Shown: positions 1 through 5,478, numbered from the stretch's first letter. The stretch is 8,878 nucleotides of DNA from JASFEQ01 sp050122535 (GCA_050122535.1 JASFIT010000184.1:1-8878); one strand, 5' to 3'. Program-made: numbers and translations. Notes: generated by a model from the letters alone, not told the origin.

Positions 1-50
1 CCCTTATGATAGACTACCCCAGTACACATGACAAGGGGGTAATCAATTAA

Positions 51-73
51 CACCACTCAAAGTGGTGGTTTTT
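51..73 (+). terminator. Intrinsic terminator of an upstream gene outside the window
   Basis: A perfect 7-bp stem CACCACT (51-57) / AGTGGTG (61-67) with a CAA loop is followed by GTTTTT (68-73). This is the stem plus U-tract form of a rho-independent terminator on the plus strand. It most likely ends a plus-strand gene to the left of the window, since it lies before the lipoprotein start at 100. The stem is short and the T-run has only five bases, so strength is uncertain. Confidence 0.6.
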
Positions 74-99
74 GAAAGGATAGGGACGCCCACGAAATT

Positions 100-339
100 A
101 TGCATTTCTTTTCAGGTTCTCATAAATCGATTTACATTTTTCTGCTTGCTTTGGTTGTGGGGATGACTCTAGCGTGTTCGAGCCCTCAAGATAGGGCCTA
201 TCAAGCACAAGAAAAGGTCCACAAGGAAAGACTCGAACTGGTGGAAAAATACCAAAAGTGCATGAAAAACGCTGGTGATGACGAGGAAAAGAAAAAGGCT
301 TGCGAGCAATATCTGAAGGCAGCGGAGGCCCTAAAATAA
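100..339 (+). CDS. Small lipoprotein, helical-hairpin type, function unknown
   Basis: This encodes 79 residues. The first 26 form a signal peptide: a basic region (His8-Lys9), a hydrophobic stretch (residues 11-25) and TLAC with Cys26 as the likely lipidated residue. The lipobox is not ideal, because Thr sits at -3 and Leu at -2. The mature part is very charged and predicted to be helical, with many Lys, Glu and Gln. It has two cysteines, Cys54 and Cys68, spaced CX13C, which could clamp two helices together by a disulfide in the periplasm. No enzyme motif is visible and I do not recognise the family. The Shine-Dalgarno is weak (AGGGA at 83-86, about 13 bases before the ATG), so the start is chosen by the signal peptide. 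It is convergent to the minus-strand antioxidant genes and is probably not part of their regulon. Confidence 0.65.
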   Translation: MHFFSGSHKSIYIFLLALVVGMTLACSSPQDRAYQAQEKVHKERLELVEKYQKCMKNAGDDEEKKKACEQYLKAAEALK

Positions 340-544
340 ATCACATGAGAGCTTTTGAGCGCTCATATCATTGCCAGGGTATGATCCCTCATTCCACTCA
401 TGACACATTGATGGTTTGGGTTACGATCGACCCAGTCGGAATGTTGTCAATTACCAACAGTCAATGTGGTGGCTTGATTGCCGGCCCCAAACCGGCCTCT
501 GTACATCTCTCACAGAGCTCCCAGAGCCGCAGAGAATTCAATTA

Positions 545-561
545 GACAGGATGGACAGGAT
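545..561. repeat. Short tandem repeat, two copies of GACAGGAT
   Basis: GACAGGAT occurs at 545-552 and again at 554-561, a period of nine bases with one G between copies. It lies about 20 bases before the structured element at 583. Short ACAGGAT-type tandem repeats occur in intergenic DNA of many bacteria; here it could mark the edge of an inserted element, but two copies are weak evidence. Confidence 0.4.
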
Positions 562-582
562 TTCTTTGATCATCGGCTGCAG

Positions 583-711
583 GATAGCTTGAGCGCCCCG
601 TGAAACGGGGCCTCCCAATGTTTTCACATTGGGAGATATGGAGACGCGTATGACAAAGAATAAGCTAGCTTATTTTTTGCCATACGGTTCTCCACATAGC
701 TACAAGCAATC
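583..711 (+). ncRNA. Candidate structured RNA: three hairpins in a closing helix
   Basis: Visible pairing, in order: a closing helix GATAGCTTG (583-591) with CAAGCAATC (703-711), eight of nine pairs; a 7-bp hairpin GCCCCGT/ACGGGGC (595-611, GAA loop); directly abutting it a 9-bp hairpin CTCCCAATG/CATTGGGAG (612-635, TTTTCA loop); and a long imperfect hairpin at 640-693. The last pairs 640-644 with 689-693, 647-652 with 681-686, 654-657 with 676-679, a G-T pair 658/675, and 659-665 with 668-674 around AATAAGCTAGCTTATT. The order of helices resembles a retron msr-msd RNA, including AGC at 592-594 right after the first closing arm, but no reverse transcriptase follows. It could instead be a cis-regulatory RNA, a mobile-element end or a degenerate remnant. 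The strand is inferred from that resemblance and is not certain. Confidence 0.35.
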
Positions 712-787
712 GTTGTTGTCTGCGCTAGTCCGTGTGGGTCTGTGGCCAAAAAATTATCAGAAGTTTTTAGGTGGCTGCTATCTTTGA
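650..787 (+). CDS. Possible 45-residue peptide gene inside the palindrome
   Basis: An ATG at 650 has a good Shine-Dalgarno, GGAG at 640-643, six bases upstream. It opens a 45-codon frame ending in TGA at 785-787, which runs 21 bases into the convergent SagB-type gene. The product begins MTKNKLAYFLPYGSP and ends FLGGCYL; I recognise no family. Against it: the SD and ATG lie inside the 5' arm of the 640-693 hairpin, which would hide them, and the palindrome gives a similar SD-ATG start on the other strand. Treat it as a candidate only. Confidence 0.15.
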   Translation: MTKNKLAYFLPYGSPHSYKQSLLSALVRVGLWPKNYQKFLGGCYL

Positions 788-2287
788 CTTAACGGGCCCC
801 ACGGCCACAAGATAAAGAAGCCTCGACGCTTCATTGAGACCGAGCCGTTCAGCCGCTTCTCCATCATAGAGGGCCCCAATACAACAACACCCCATTCCCA
901 TGGCCGTTGCGGCCATGTAGAGTCTCTGCCCCATTCTCCCCGCCGTCAACATGGCATACCGATATCCGCGGGCGCCCCATGTCCGATCCATTAGTTTCAG
1001 ATTGGTTAGAAATAGAAAATGCGTGGCTGCATTGGTAAGCCACTGCTGATCCAGGCAGATGTGGGCCATGTTCTCTATGAAATCCCCAGATGTGACGAGA
1101 CCGAGAGACGCCTTCTTGGTGTCCAGCAGATAGAAACCCGGCTCCATGCCCTCCACATCACCTGCGAGTATGCCTATAGCCAATGATCGGTGGTACCCTG
1201 CGCCCCCTACTGAAGCTGCTAAACCCTCAGCGCATATTGAATCTAACAGCGCCCCCACCTGGTCCTCACTCAAAGGTTCCTTCACAAAATTACGCCTGGA
1301 GCGACGTTGGAATAGCGCTTCCGAATAGCTCATGACCTCTGGCCAAGGGGAAGGAGCAGGTGCCCTTGTCCACGATTCAGGAACGACACCTAATTCATGG
1401 TGCATTTCCGATTCTGGCTTCGCTTTTGGAATGAGCGATGCACTCGCCTGATGAAATTCCCGAACGGCTGGGTAGTCCACTTCCCTTGCAGACACCTGAC
1501 TCGCTTTTCTTATCTTTCCGGGGAGTTCAACAATCTCCTGCACGGGGGCATCAGCCATGCTGTCACTTCCCAGAACATGGACCACAGCCAGGCAGACCTC
1601 TTTTGTTTCATCAAGCCCCAGCAATTCATTCACTCTACCGTCATCAAACTGATAGGAGAGATGGGCGGGGCGTCCGAGGATCTTAAGCGCCTGCACCAGG
1701 TTCTCCACAAGATGGCCCGTATCCAGGAGGTGGTACCGATAAGAACGATCACGATATTTCCAGGCGCTCCTGAAGAAAATGGCTGTCAGGAAAAAAGTGA
1801 GGTGCGGTACTCTGTTGTCCTGTGTTTGAGTGAAATGGACAACATGAGAAGAGACGTCCTGTGTGCGAATGGGATACAGGCAGTGGCGGTGGATGGCGAA
1901 ATGATAAAGGCCTTCATCCAGACCACGCACCGAATGGGCGGCCACGTAGAGTTCAGTGGGATAGAGGGCACCGGCTGAGGCCACACTGCGGAAATAGTAA
2001 TCGCCACCCGCAGAACGTGCCTGTGCCGTCAGCGTATGGGCCAGGCGGAGAATCAGAGAAAGCGCCTCCGCATCTATCTCCTCCGCCTTCTCCCCCACCT
2101 GTTCCGATCTCAGAAGCGCGGAGAGCTTTTCTTCTGGAAGGGATAGATCTGAAGGCAAAGAGAGGGGGGTAACGCCCGGGTAGTCCTTGAAAACACTGGG
2201 CTGATTTTCCCAGTCAAGATAGTGGGGTGTCATACTATCCCGCTGGTAGCTGGTATGCTGATGATATTGACGGGAAGATTTGATCAT
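767..2287 (-). CDS. Two-domain SagB-type (ThcOx-like) nitroreductase-family oxidoreductase
   Basis: This encodes 506 residues with two nitroreductase-fold halves, the layout of large SagB/ThcOx-family flavoproteins. The first half has an SAGALYPTE motif (104-112) and YRYHLLDTGH (183-192). The second has RRSRRNF (328-334), the usual start of a nitroreductase FMN site, then YRYAMLTAGRMGQ (442-454) and GMGCCCIGA (464-472). The family uses FMN; SagB itself oxidises azolines in peptide toxins, but no cyclodehydratase or precursor gene is here, so a toxin role is unlikely. The substrate is unknown. I place the start at ATG 2287 because the family's N-terminal QYHQHTS and DWENQPSVFKDYP motifs follow directly. 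An upstream in-frame GTG at 2356 lies inside a strong palindrome and lacks a Shine-Dalgarno. It is the last gene of the minus-strand series; no clear terminator follows. Confidence 0.85.
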   Translation of the reverse strand: MIKSSRQYHQHTSYQRDSMTPHYLDWENQPSVFKDYPGVTPLSLPSDLSLPEEKLSALLRSEQVGEKAEEIDAEALSLILRLAHTLTAQARSAGGDYYFRSVASAGALYPTELYVAAHSVRGLDEGLYHFAIHRHCLYPIRTQDVSSHVVHFTQTQDNRVPHLTFFLTAIFFRSAWKYRDRSYRYHLLDTGHLVENLVQALKILGRPAHLSYQFDDGRVNELLGLDETKEVCLAVVHVLGSDSMADAPVQEIVELPGKIRKASQVSAREVDYPAVREFHQASASLIPKAKPESEMHHELGVVPESWTRAPAPSPWPEVMSYSEALFQRRSRRNFVKEPLSEDQVGALLDSICAEGLAASVGGAGYHRSLAIGILAGDVEGMEPGFYLLDTKKASLGLVTSGDFIENMAHICLDQQWLTNAATHFLFLTNLKLMDRTWGARGYRYAMLTAGRMGQRLYMAATAMGMGCCCIGALYDGEAAERLGLNEASRLLYLVAVGPVKSKIAAT

Positions 2288-2333
2288 ATTGCGGTTCCAC
2301 CCCCACCCCGCAGTCCCGCATCCGAGGCTGTGG

Positions 2334-2381
2334 CGCAATTCGTCATTTGCCGCCACCTGTGGCGGGGGATGACGAATTGCG
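2334..2381. repeat. Strong 48-base palindrome (REP/MITE-like hairpin)
   Basis: CGCAATTCGTCAT (2334-2346) pairs perfectly with ATGACGAATTGCG (2369-2381), a 13-bp outer stem. Inside it CCGCCAC (2350-2356) pairs with GTGGCGG (2359-2365). Only a 3x3 internal loop, partly closed by G-T pairs, interrupts it. Outer arms built around TCGTCAT with a GC-rich centre are typical of interspersed palindromic repeats in proteobacteria, but copy number cannot be seen in one window. It lies between the SagB-type gene and the small Cys-rich gene. No T-run follows on either strand, so it is not a simple terminator; it could stabilise or separate the mRNA of the genes on each side. Confidence 0.75.
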
Positions 2382-2428
2382 ACGGAGACTCTCAGACACT
2401 TTATAGAAGGGGGAAGGAATTGGGGTCT

Positions 2429-2632
2429 TTATCTTGCGGCATCTGTGGTTGCAGCCCCTTCTATACTGCACTTAGTGAAATCGATCTCTTGGCCGCATCC
2501 CTTACAGACATGCGTTTTGTCGAATTCGTCCGAAAAAATTTCTTTCTCTTTCCCACAGTTGGGGCATTTGCAATCGAACGACTTCAGATTCTTGTACGAT
2601 TCAAAGCCTGGGCAGTGTTGTGGTGTCGTCAT
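2429..2632 (-). CDS. Small Cys-rich zinc-ribbon-like protein, function unknown
   Basis: This encodes 67 residues with seven cysteines: Cys7, Cys21, Cys23, Cys26, Cys43, Cys46 and Cys55. The CXCXXC at 21-26 and CXXC at 43-46, each followed by Gly, are zinc-ribbon knuckles, so the protein probably binds one Zn or Fe. The spacer between knuckles is acidic. No membrane segment or enzyme motif is visible. A near-perfect Shine-Dalgarno (AGGAGGT, 5 bases before the ATG) strongly supports translation. It follows the short flavodoxin by 33 bases. I do not recognise a named family; a metal-binding or electron-carrier role is inference from the neighbours. Confidence 0.7.
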   Translation of the reverse strand: MTTPQHCPGFESYKNLKSFDCKCPNCGKEKEIFSDEFDKTHVCKGCGQEIDFTKCSIEGAATTDAAR

Positions 2633-2665
2633 CTTAACCTCCTGAATTCATAAATTCTTTGTTGG

Positions 2666-3103
2666 CTACCCGGCCAACTTCTTGCCGATCTCCTTGCCGT
2701 AATCCTGGGCCATGGGTATTCCGCCCCCCAATGAAGCGGATTTCAATCTCAACGGCCCGCTCACCATCTCCATCTTGAATATATTCTTCATGGTCTCATA
2801 TATGCGATCAGGGGCCTCTCCACTCCATCCAAATGCCCCGAACGAGGCGCCTATTTTCCCTTCCAGGTTCGCTTTTTCAGTCAGGAAAAGCAGGGTTTTC
2901 ATCCCTTGCATCATCTCACCATGGTAGGTGGCAGACCCAAAAACATAGGCGTCATACCCTGCAAGTTGGTCTTCCTTCTTGATCTCAGTAGAATTCACAA
3001 CCTCCGCCTCAGCACCACTGATACGAATCCCTTCAGCGATAAGGTTGGCAATATCTTTGGTCTCGCCGGTTCTGGTCGTATACACGACAAGCGCTTTACC
3101 CAT
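2666..3103 (-). CDS. Short-chain flavodoxin, FprA C-terminal-domain-like
   Basis: This encodes 145 residues, a full flavodoxin fold and little else. The FMN phosphate loop is TRTGET (residues 10-15). GSATYHGEM (56-64) corresponds to the loop over one face of the flavin, and GAFGWSGEAPDRI (89-101) to the other. The GW-SGEA pattern is closer to the flavodoxin domain of flavodiiron proteins than to classical flavodoxins, yet the metallo-beta-lactamase diiron half is absent here. It probably acts as a cytoplasmic one- or two-electron carrier, and could feed rubredoxin, rubrerythrin or desulfoferrodoxin. The Shine-Dalgarno GGAGG lies six bases before ATG. Flavodoxin or MIOX-type NAD(P)H:quinone oxidoreductase-like annotation would also be possible. 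Confidence 0.85.
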   Translation of the reverse strand: MGKALVVYTTRTGETKDIANLIAEGIRISGAEAEVVNSTEIKKEDQLAGYDAYVFGSATYHGEMMQGMKTLLFLTEKANLEGKIGASFGAFGWSGEAPDRIYETMKNIFKMEMVSGPLRLKSASLGGGIPMAQDYGKEIGKKLAG

Positions 3104-3155
3104 TCCTATCCTCCAGTTGTAAAAGAATTAGAAATAATAAAGATCTGACGCTAGA

Positions 3156-3338
3156 CTAATCCGCGTTCTCTTCTTCCACTGTGCCTTTATGCTTGGTCCC
3201 GCACATGGGGCAGAGGATTTCAACCTCCTTCTCATCCCCTATGAACTTCTCCTGTAGCTTCTCAGGTCCCAGAAAGCTCACATCCCCACATGCGCAAGCC
3301 GGACACTCCGCCCTAACTCTATACTTCTTCTTGGACAT
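3156..3338 (-). CDS. Small zinc-ribbon protein, function unknown
   Basis: This encodes 60 residues. Cys12, Cys15 and Cys17 (CPACACG) and Cys43 and Cys46 (CPMCG) form two knuckles about 26 residues apart, a typical zinc-ribbon arrangement. The N-terminus is basic (SKKKYRVR) and the C-terminus acidic (EEENAD). The Shine-Dalgarno GGGAG lies eight bases before ATG. It sits between the Rdl-like gene and the flavodoxin, in the same direction. I do not recognise a named family. A metal-binding accessory role is inferred only from context, and a role in nucleic-acid binding cannot be excluded. Confidence 0.65.
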   Translation of the reverse strand: MSKKKYRVRAECPACACGDVSFLGPEKLQEKFIGDEKEVEILCPMCGTKHKGTVEEENAD

Positions 3339-3416
3339 TGCTCGATCTCCCTATCATAGGCAATTGACCGTTGGTCACTTCTCATTCGTAAAAAGATTCC
3401 ACATGAGCAAACGTTA

Positions 3417-3572
3417 CTATCCCAGCCTTGGGTCAGAACCTGTATCGCCGCAATCTGGGATGTAACATGAAACATCTACAAATTCGCACTTCTCTTTGCA
3501 ACCAGGACACTTTTCAGGTGGTTTGTCCGCTTGCAGGGTATACCCACATTTCTGGCATTTCCAATCCGGCAT
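3417..3572 (-). CDS. rdl: Rubredoxin-like protein (Rdl type)
   Basis: This is a 51-residue gene, short enough to be missed by many gene finders. The product begins MPDWKCQKCGYTLQADKPPE. Cys6/Cys9 (CQKCG) and Cys22/Cys25 (CPGC) form a minimal rubredoxin or rubrerythrin-type Fe(Cys)4 site with a short spacer. The tail has three more cysteines (Cys29, Cys36, Cys41), unlike normal rubredoxin. Small proteins of this kind (Rdl) accompany perR and rubrerythrin genes in Desulfovibrio, which supports the call. The expected role is electron transfer to peroxide-reducing enzymes in the cytoplasm. The Shine-Dalgarno AAGGAGG lies eight bases before ATG, and the preceding rubredoxin gene ends 108 bases upstream. 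The extra cysteines could bind a second metal; that is speculation. Confidence 0.85.
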   Translation of the reverse strand: MPDWKCQKCGYTLQADKPPEKCPGCKEKCEFVDVSCYIPDCGDTGSDPRLG

Positions 3573-3680
3573 GCTTTTTCCCTCCTTTCTTCACCCCCGG
3601 CCCTAGCCTCTGGATCTGTCGGCATGGGTGGGCCATGATTTGAATGTTAGTTTGCGAGATTCCTTCGAATGTTTAATCTA

Positions 3681-3890
3681 CTATGCGCCCTCTGCGGCCA
3701 CTGAACCGGGGCCGGCCAGAGGCCTGAACATCTTCTTGCTTGCCCCACAGATGGGGCACTTCCAGTCATCTGGAAGGTCCTCAAACAGTGTACCCTTCGG
3801 GATTTTGCCCTTTCTGTCCCCTTTGTCGGGATTGTAAATATAGCCACAGTTCAATGTTTGACACTGCCACATCTCTTCGGGCTTTGCCAT
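3681..3890 (-). CDS. Rubredoxin with a CX4C N-terminal knuckle
   Basis: This encodes 69 residues: a complete rubredoxin plus a short Gly/Ala-rich tail. The second knuckle is normal (Cys45-Pro-Ile-Cys48-Gly), and the core shows GYIYNPDKGD and FEDLPDDWKCP as in the family. The first knuckle is unusual: Cys10 and Cys15 are separated by four residues (CQTLNCG) instead of two. A rubredoxin with this insertion, Rd-2, is known from Desulfovibrio desulfuricans, so it is a real variant and not an error. It carries one electron in the cytoplasm and is the natural donor to desulfoferrodoxin and rubrerythrin. The likely Shine-Dalgarno is AAAGGAA, six bases upstream. The 108-base gap to ferritin contains an AAGGGA/TCCCTT hairpin (3951-3968). 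Confidence 0.93.
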   Translation of the reverse strand: MAKPEEMWQCQTLNCGYIYNPDKGDRKGKIPKGTLFEDLPDDWKCPICGASKKMFRPLAGPGSVAAEGA

Positions 3891-3998
3891 TCTGAATTCC
3901 TTTCCTGATTTTCACCCTTATCAGTTCCTGGGCCTATAAGACTCAGTGCCAAGGGAAGCATCTCCCTTCCCGGTGGCTTCCACCATGCCTGGCCTTCC

Positions 3999-4514
3999 TT
4001 ACTCTTCAGCGGGAGCTGTGAATGTCCGCTGACCCAGTTCTCGATCAAGCATGAACAGGCCACCTTCCGCTTCACCTATCATCTTGATCTGCTGAATCAC
4101 TTCATTGGCGCTATCCTCTTCCTCCACCTGCTCTGAAACAAACCATTGGAGAAAGATATTTGTGGCATGATCATGTTCTGCCAATGCCAGTTCCACGAGT
4201 TCGTTAATGAGACCGGTCACCTTTTGCTCATGCTCCAGAACGGCCTCGAAGGTTGCAAGGGGGGAATCCCACTCCGTAGGGGGACCATCTATGGGCTTCA
4301 GCAGCACCCGCCCCCCACGCTCATTAATGAAATTATAAAATTTCATGCCGTGCGTATCCTCTTCCTGGGCCTGTACCCGCATCCAGTTGGCAAACCCGCC
4401 CAAATTTAGGCTCTGAAAATATGCGGCCATGGACAGGTACAGGTAGGAGGAATAGAGTTCCGCATTGAGTTGCCCGTTCAGGGCCTCCTGCATTTTTTCG
4501 CTAATCATGGCCAT
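3999..4514 (-). CDS. ftnA: Bacterial non-haem ferritin (FtnA family)
   Basis: This encodes 171 residues, the usual length of bacterial ferritin. The ferroxidase residues are present and sit two positions later than in E. coli FtnA: Glu19, Glu52 and His55 for site A, Glu96 and Gln129/Glu132 around site B, and Glu51, Glu128 and Glu131 near the third iron site. Tyr26 is the conserved tyrosine. There is no haem-ligand Met in the bacterioferritin position that I can recognise, so ferritin is preferred over bacterioferritin. It oxidises Fe(II) and stores it as a mineral in a cytoplasmic 24-mer, which limits Fenton chemistry. Its ATG overlaps the desulfoferrodoxin TAA by one base (TAATG, 4512-4516), which suggests translational coupling. 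Confidence 0.95.
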   Translation of the reverse strand: MAMISEKMQEALNGQLNAELYSSYLYLSMAAYFQSLNLGGFANWMRVQAQEEDTHGMKFYNFINERGGRVLLKPIDGPPTEWDSPLATFEAVLEHEQKVTGLINELVELALAEHDHATNIFLQWFVSEQVEEEDSANEVIQQIKMIGEAEGGLFMLDRELGQRTFTAPAEE

Positions 4515-4888
4515 TATCCTTTCCAGAGTCCGTGAAGGTTGCAGTATTCACGGGCGGTTACCCCTTTGCCTTTGATGTTAAACACCGCCTCGGGCGTATC
4601 CCCAGGCTTCAGGAATTCCCGGTAGGCCTTCCCGTCCACGACGACTTCAACCCACTCGATGTAGTGTTTCTCCTCCATAGGATGGGGCACGCTGCCTACA
4701 CTCACCTTCACGCCCTCTGCTACTTCTTCTACCACGGGGACATGTTTTTCCTTGGCCGCATCCACCGTGTTTTCCACGAATAGCTTCATGGGTTCGCCAC
4801 AGCAAACCAGCTCACCGTCTCCTCCGTGAATGACTTCAACAATATTCCCACATGCATCACATTTATAAATCTGTAACCTTTCTGCCAT
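4514..4888 (-). CDS. dfx: Desulfoferrodoxin (two-iron superoxide reductase)
   Basis: This encodes 124 residues with both iron centres. Centre I, the desulforedoxin-like N-terminal domain, has Cys10, Cys13, Cys29 and Cys30. Centre II, the catalytic Fe(His)4Cys site, has His49, His69, His75, Cys116 and His119; the loop residues Glu47 and Lys48 that assist catalysis are also present. The numbering matches the well-studied Desulfovibrio proteins. It reduces superoxide to hydrogen peroxide in the cytoplasm using electrons usually supplied by rubredoxin, encoded two genes downstream. The Shine-Dalgarno AAGGAGG lies seven bases before ATG, and the stop overlaps the ferritin start. No residue needed for activity is missing. 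Confidence 0.97.
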   Translation of the reverse strand: MAERLQIYKCDACGNIVEVIHGGDGELVCCGEPMKLFVENTVDAAKEKHVPVVEEVAEGVKVSVGSVPHPMEEKHYIEWVEVVVDGKAYREFLKPGDTPEAVFNIKGKGVTAREYCNLHGLWKG

Positions 4889-4962
4889 TGTTCGTCCTCC
4901 TTTTCTCTTTCTGTTTAATATGTGCGGTCAGATTTCGACCGGGTATAAGTAATAATTTCCCT

Positions 4963-5478
4963 CTAAAGCAATTTGTTCACCGCCTCCAAGACCGCCTCGT
5001 ATTCAGGTTCCTCCGTCAATTCTTGGACAAGTTGAACATACTGAATGGTTCCGTCTCGGTCCACCACAAAAACGGCCCTCGCTAGCAGTCGCAATTCCTT
5101 GATCAAGACCCCATAGGCCTCTCCGAACGCAGCTTCGCGGTGATCAGAAAGGGTTATCACTTTCTCCACACCGGCAGCGCCACACCAGCGCTTTTGAGCA
5201 AAAGGCAGGTCCATACTGATGGTGAGAATCACCACATCATCACCCAACTTTCCTGCTGCTTCGTTAAATCTTCTCGTTTCCATATCACACACTGGGGTGT
5301 CAAGAGATGGCACAGAAGAAATGACACAAACTTTTCCATGAAAAGAGGAAAGCTTCACCGGAGAAAGGTCATTGTTAAGGACCTCAATTTCCGGCGCCAC
5401 GTCTCCCGCTTTCCTTTCAGGGCCTAAGAGGGTGAGGGGATTTCCCTTCATAGTTATCATGTCTGCGCGCTCTTCCAT
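4963..5478 (-). CDS. tpx: Thiol peroxidase Tpx (atypical two-Cys peroxiredoxin)
   Basis: This encodes 171 residues. The Tpx signature PSLDTPVCDMETRRFN (57-72) contains the peroxidatic Cys64, with Thr61 and Pro57 of the active site. The resolving Cys99 is in RWCGAAG (97-103), as in E. coli Tpx (Cys61/Cys95). The N-terminal KGNPLTLLG (11-19) is also typical. It reduces hydrogen peroxide and organic peroxides in the cytoplasm with thioredoxin as the usual reductant; no thioredoxin gene is in the window. ATG at 5478 is chosen because GGGAGG lies about eight bases upstream; Met7 and Met10 are possible but lack such a site. There is a third Cys (Cys51) before the active site. It follows rubrerythrin by 39 bases. 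Confidence 0.95.
   Translation of the reverse strand: MEERADMITMKGNPLTLLGPERKAGDVAPEIEVLNNDLSPVKLSSFHGKVCVISSVPSLDTPVCDMETRRFNEAAGKLGDDVVILTISMDLPFAQKRWCGAAGVEKVITLSDHREAAFGEAYGVLIKELRLLARAVFVVDRDGTIQYVQLVQELTEEPEYEAVLEAVNKLL

Larger units (their letters stand above)
340..766. other. Hairpin-rich intergenic region between convergent units
   Basis: These 427 bases separate the lipoprotein from the 3' end of the SagB-type gene. I see no convincing protein gene. There are successive small hairpins: ATGAG-GC/GC-CTCAT at 345-366 just after the lipoprotein stop, GCCGG/CCGGC at 480-496, and CTCTGT/ACAGAG at 497-517. These are followed by a GACAGGAT tandem repeat (545-561) and the structured element at 583-711. 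None of the first three has a following T-run, so they are not clear terminators. Confidence 0.6.

Noticed and set aside
300..545. Plus-strand frame of 81 codons after the lipoprotein
   Set aside because: It starts at a TTG inside the lipoprotein gene, has no Shine-Dalgarno, and runs through several hairpins; the protein has no recognisable feature.
659..678. AATAAGCTAGCTTATT plus T-run as a simple terminator
   Set aside because: The stem is AT-rich and the T bases pair within the longer 640-693 hairpin, so the larger structure is a better reading; a weak terminator role is not excluded.
1397..1978. Plus-strand frame of 193 codons
   Set aside because: It is wholly antisense to the SagB-type gene, whose motifs are clear; no Shine-Dalgarno and no known domain.
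767..2287. Azoline peptide (TOMM) biosynthesis cluster
   Set aside because: No cyclodehydratase, partner protein, exporter or convincing precursor peptide lies nearby; the two-domain form is common outside such clusters.
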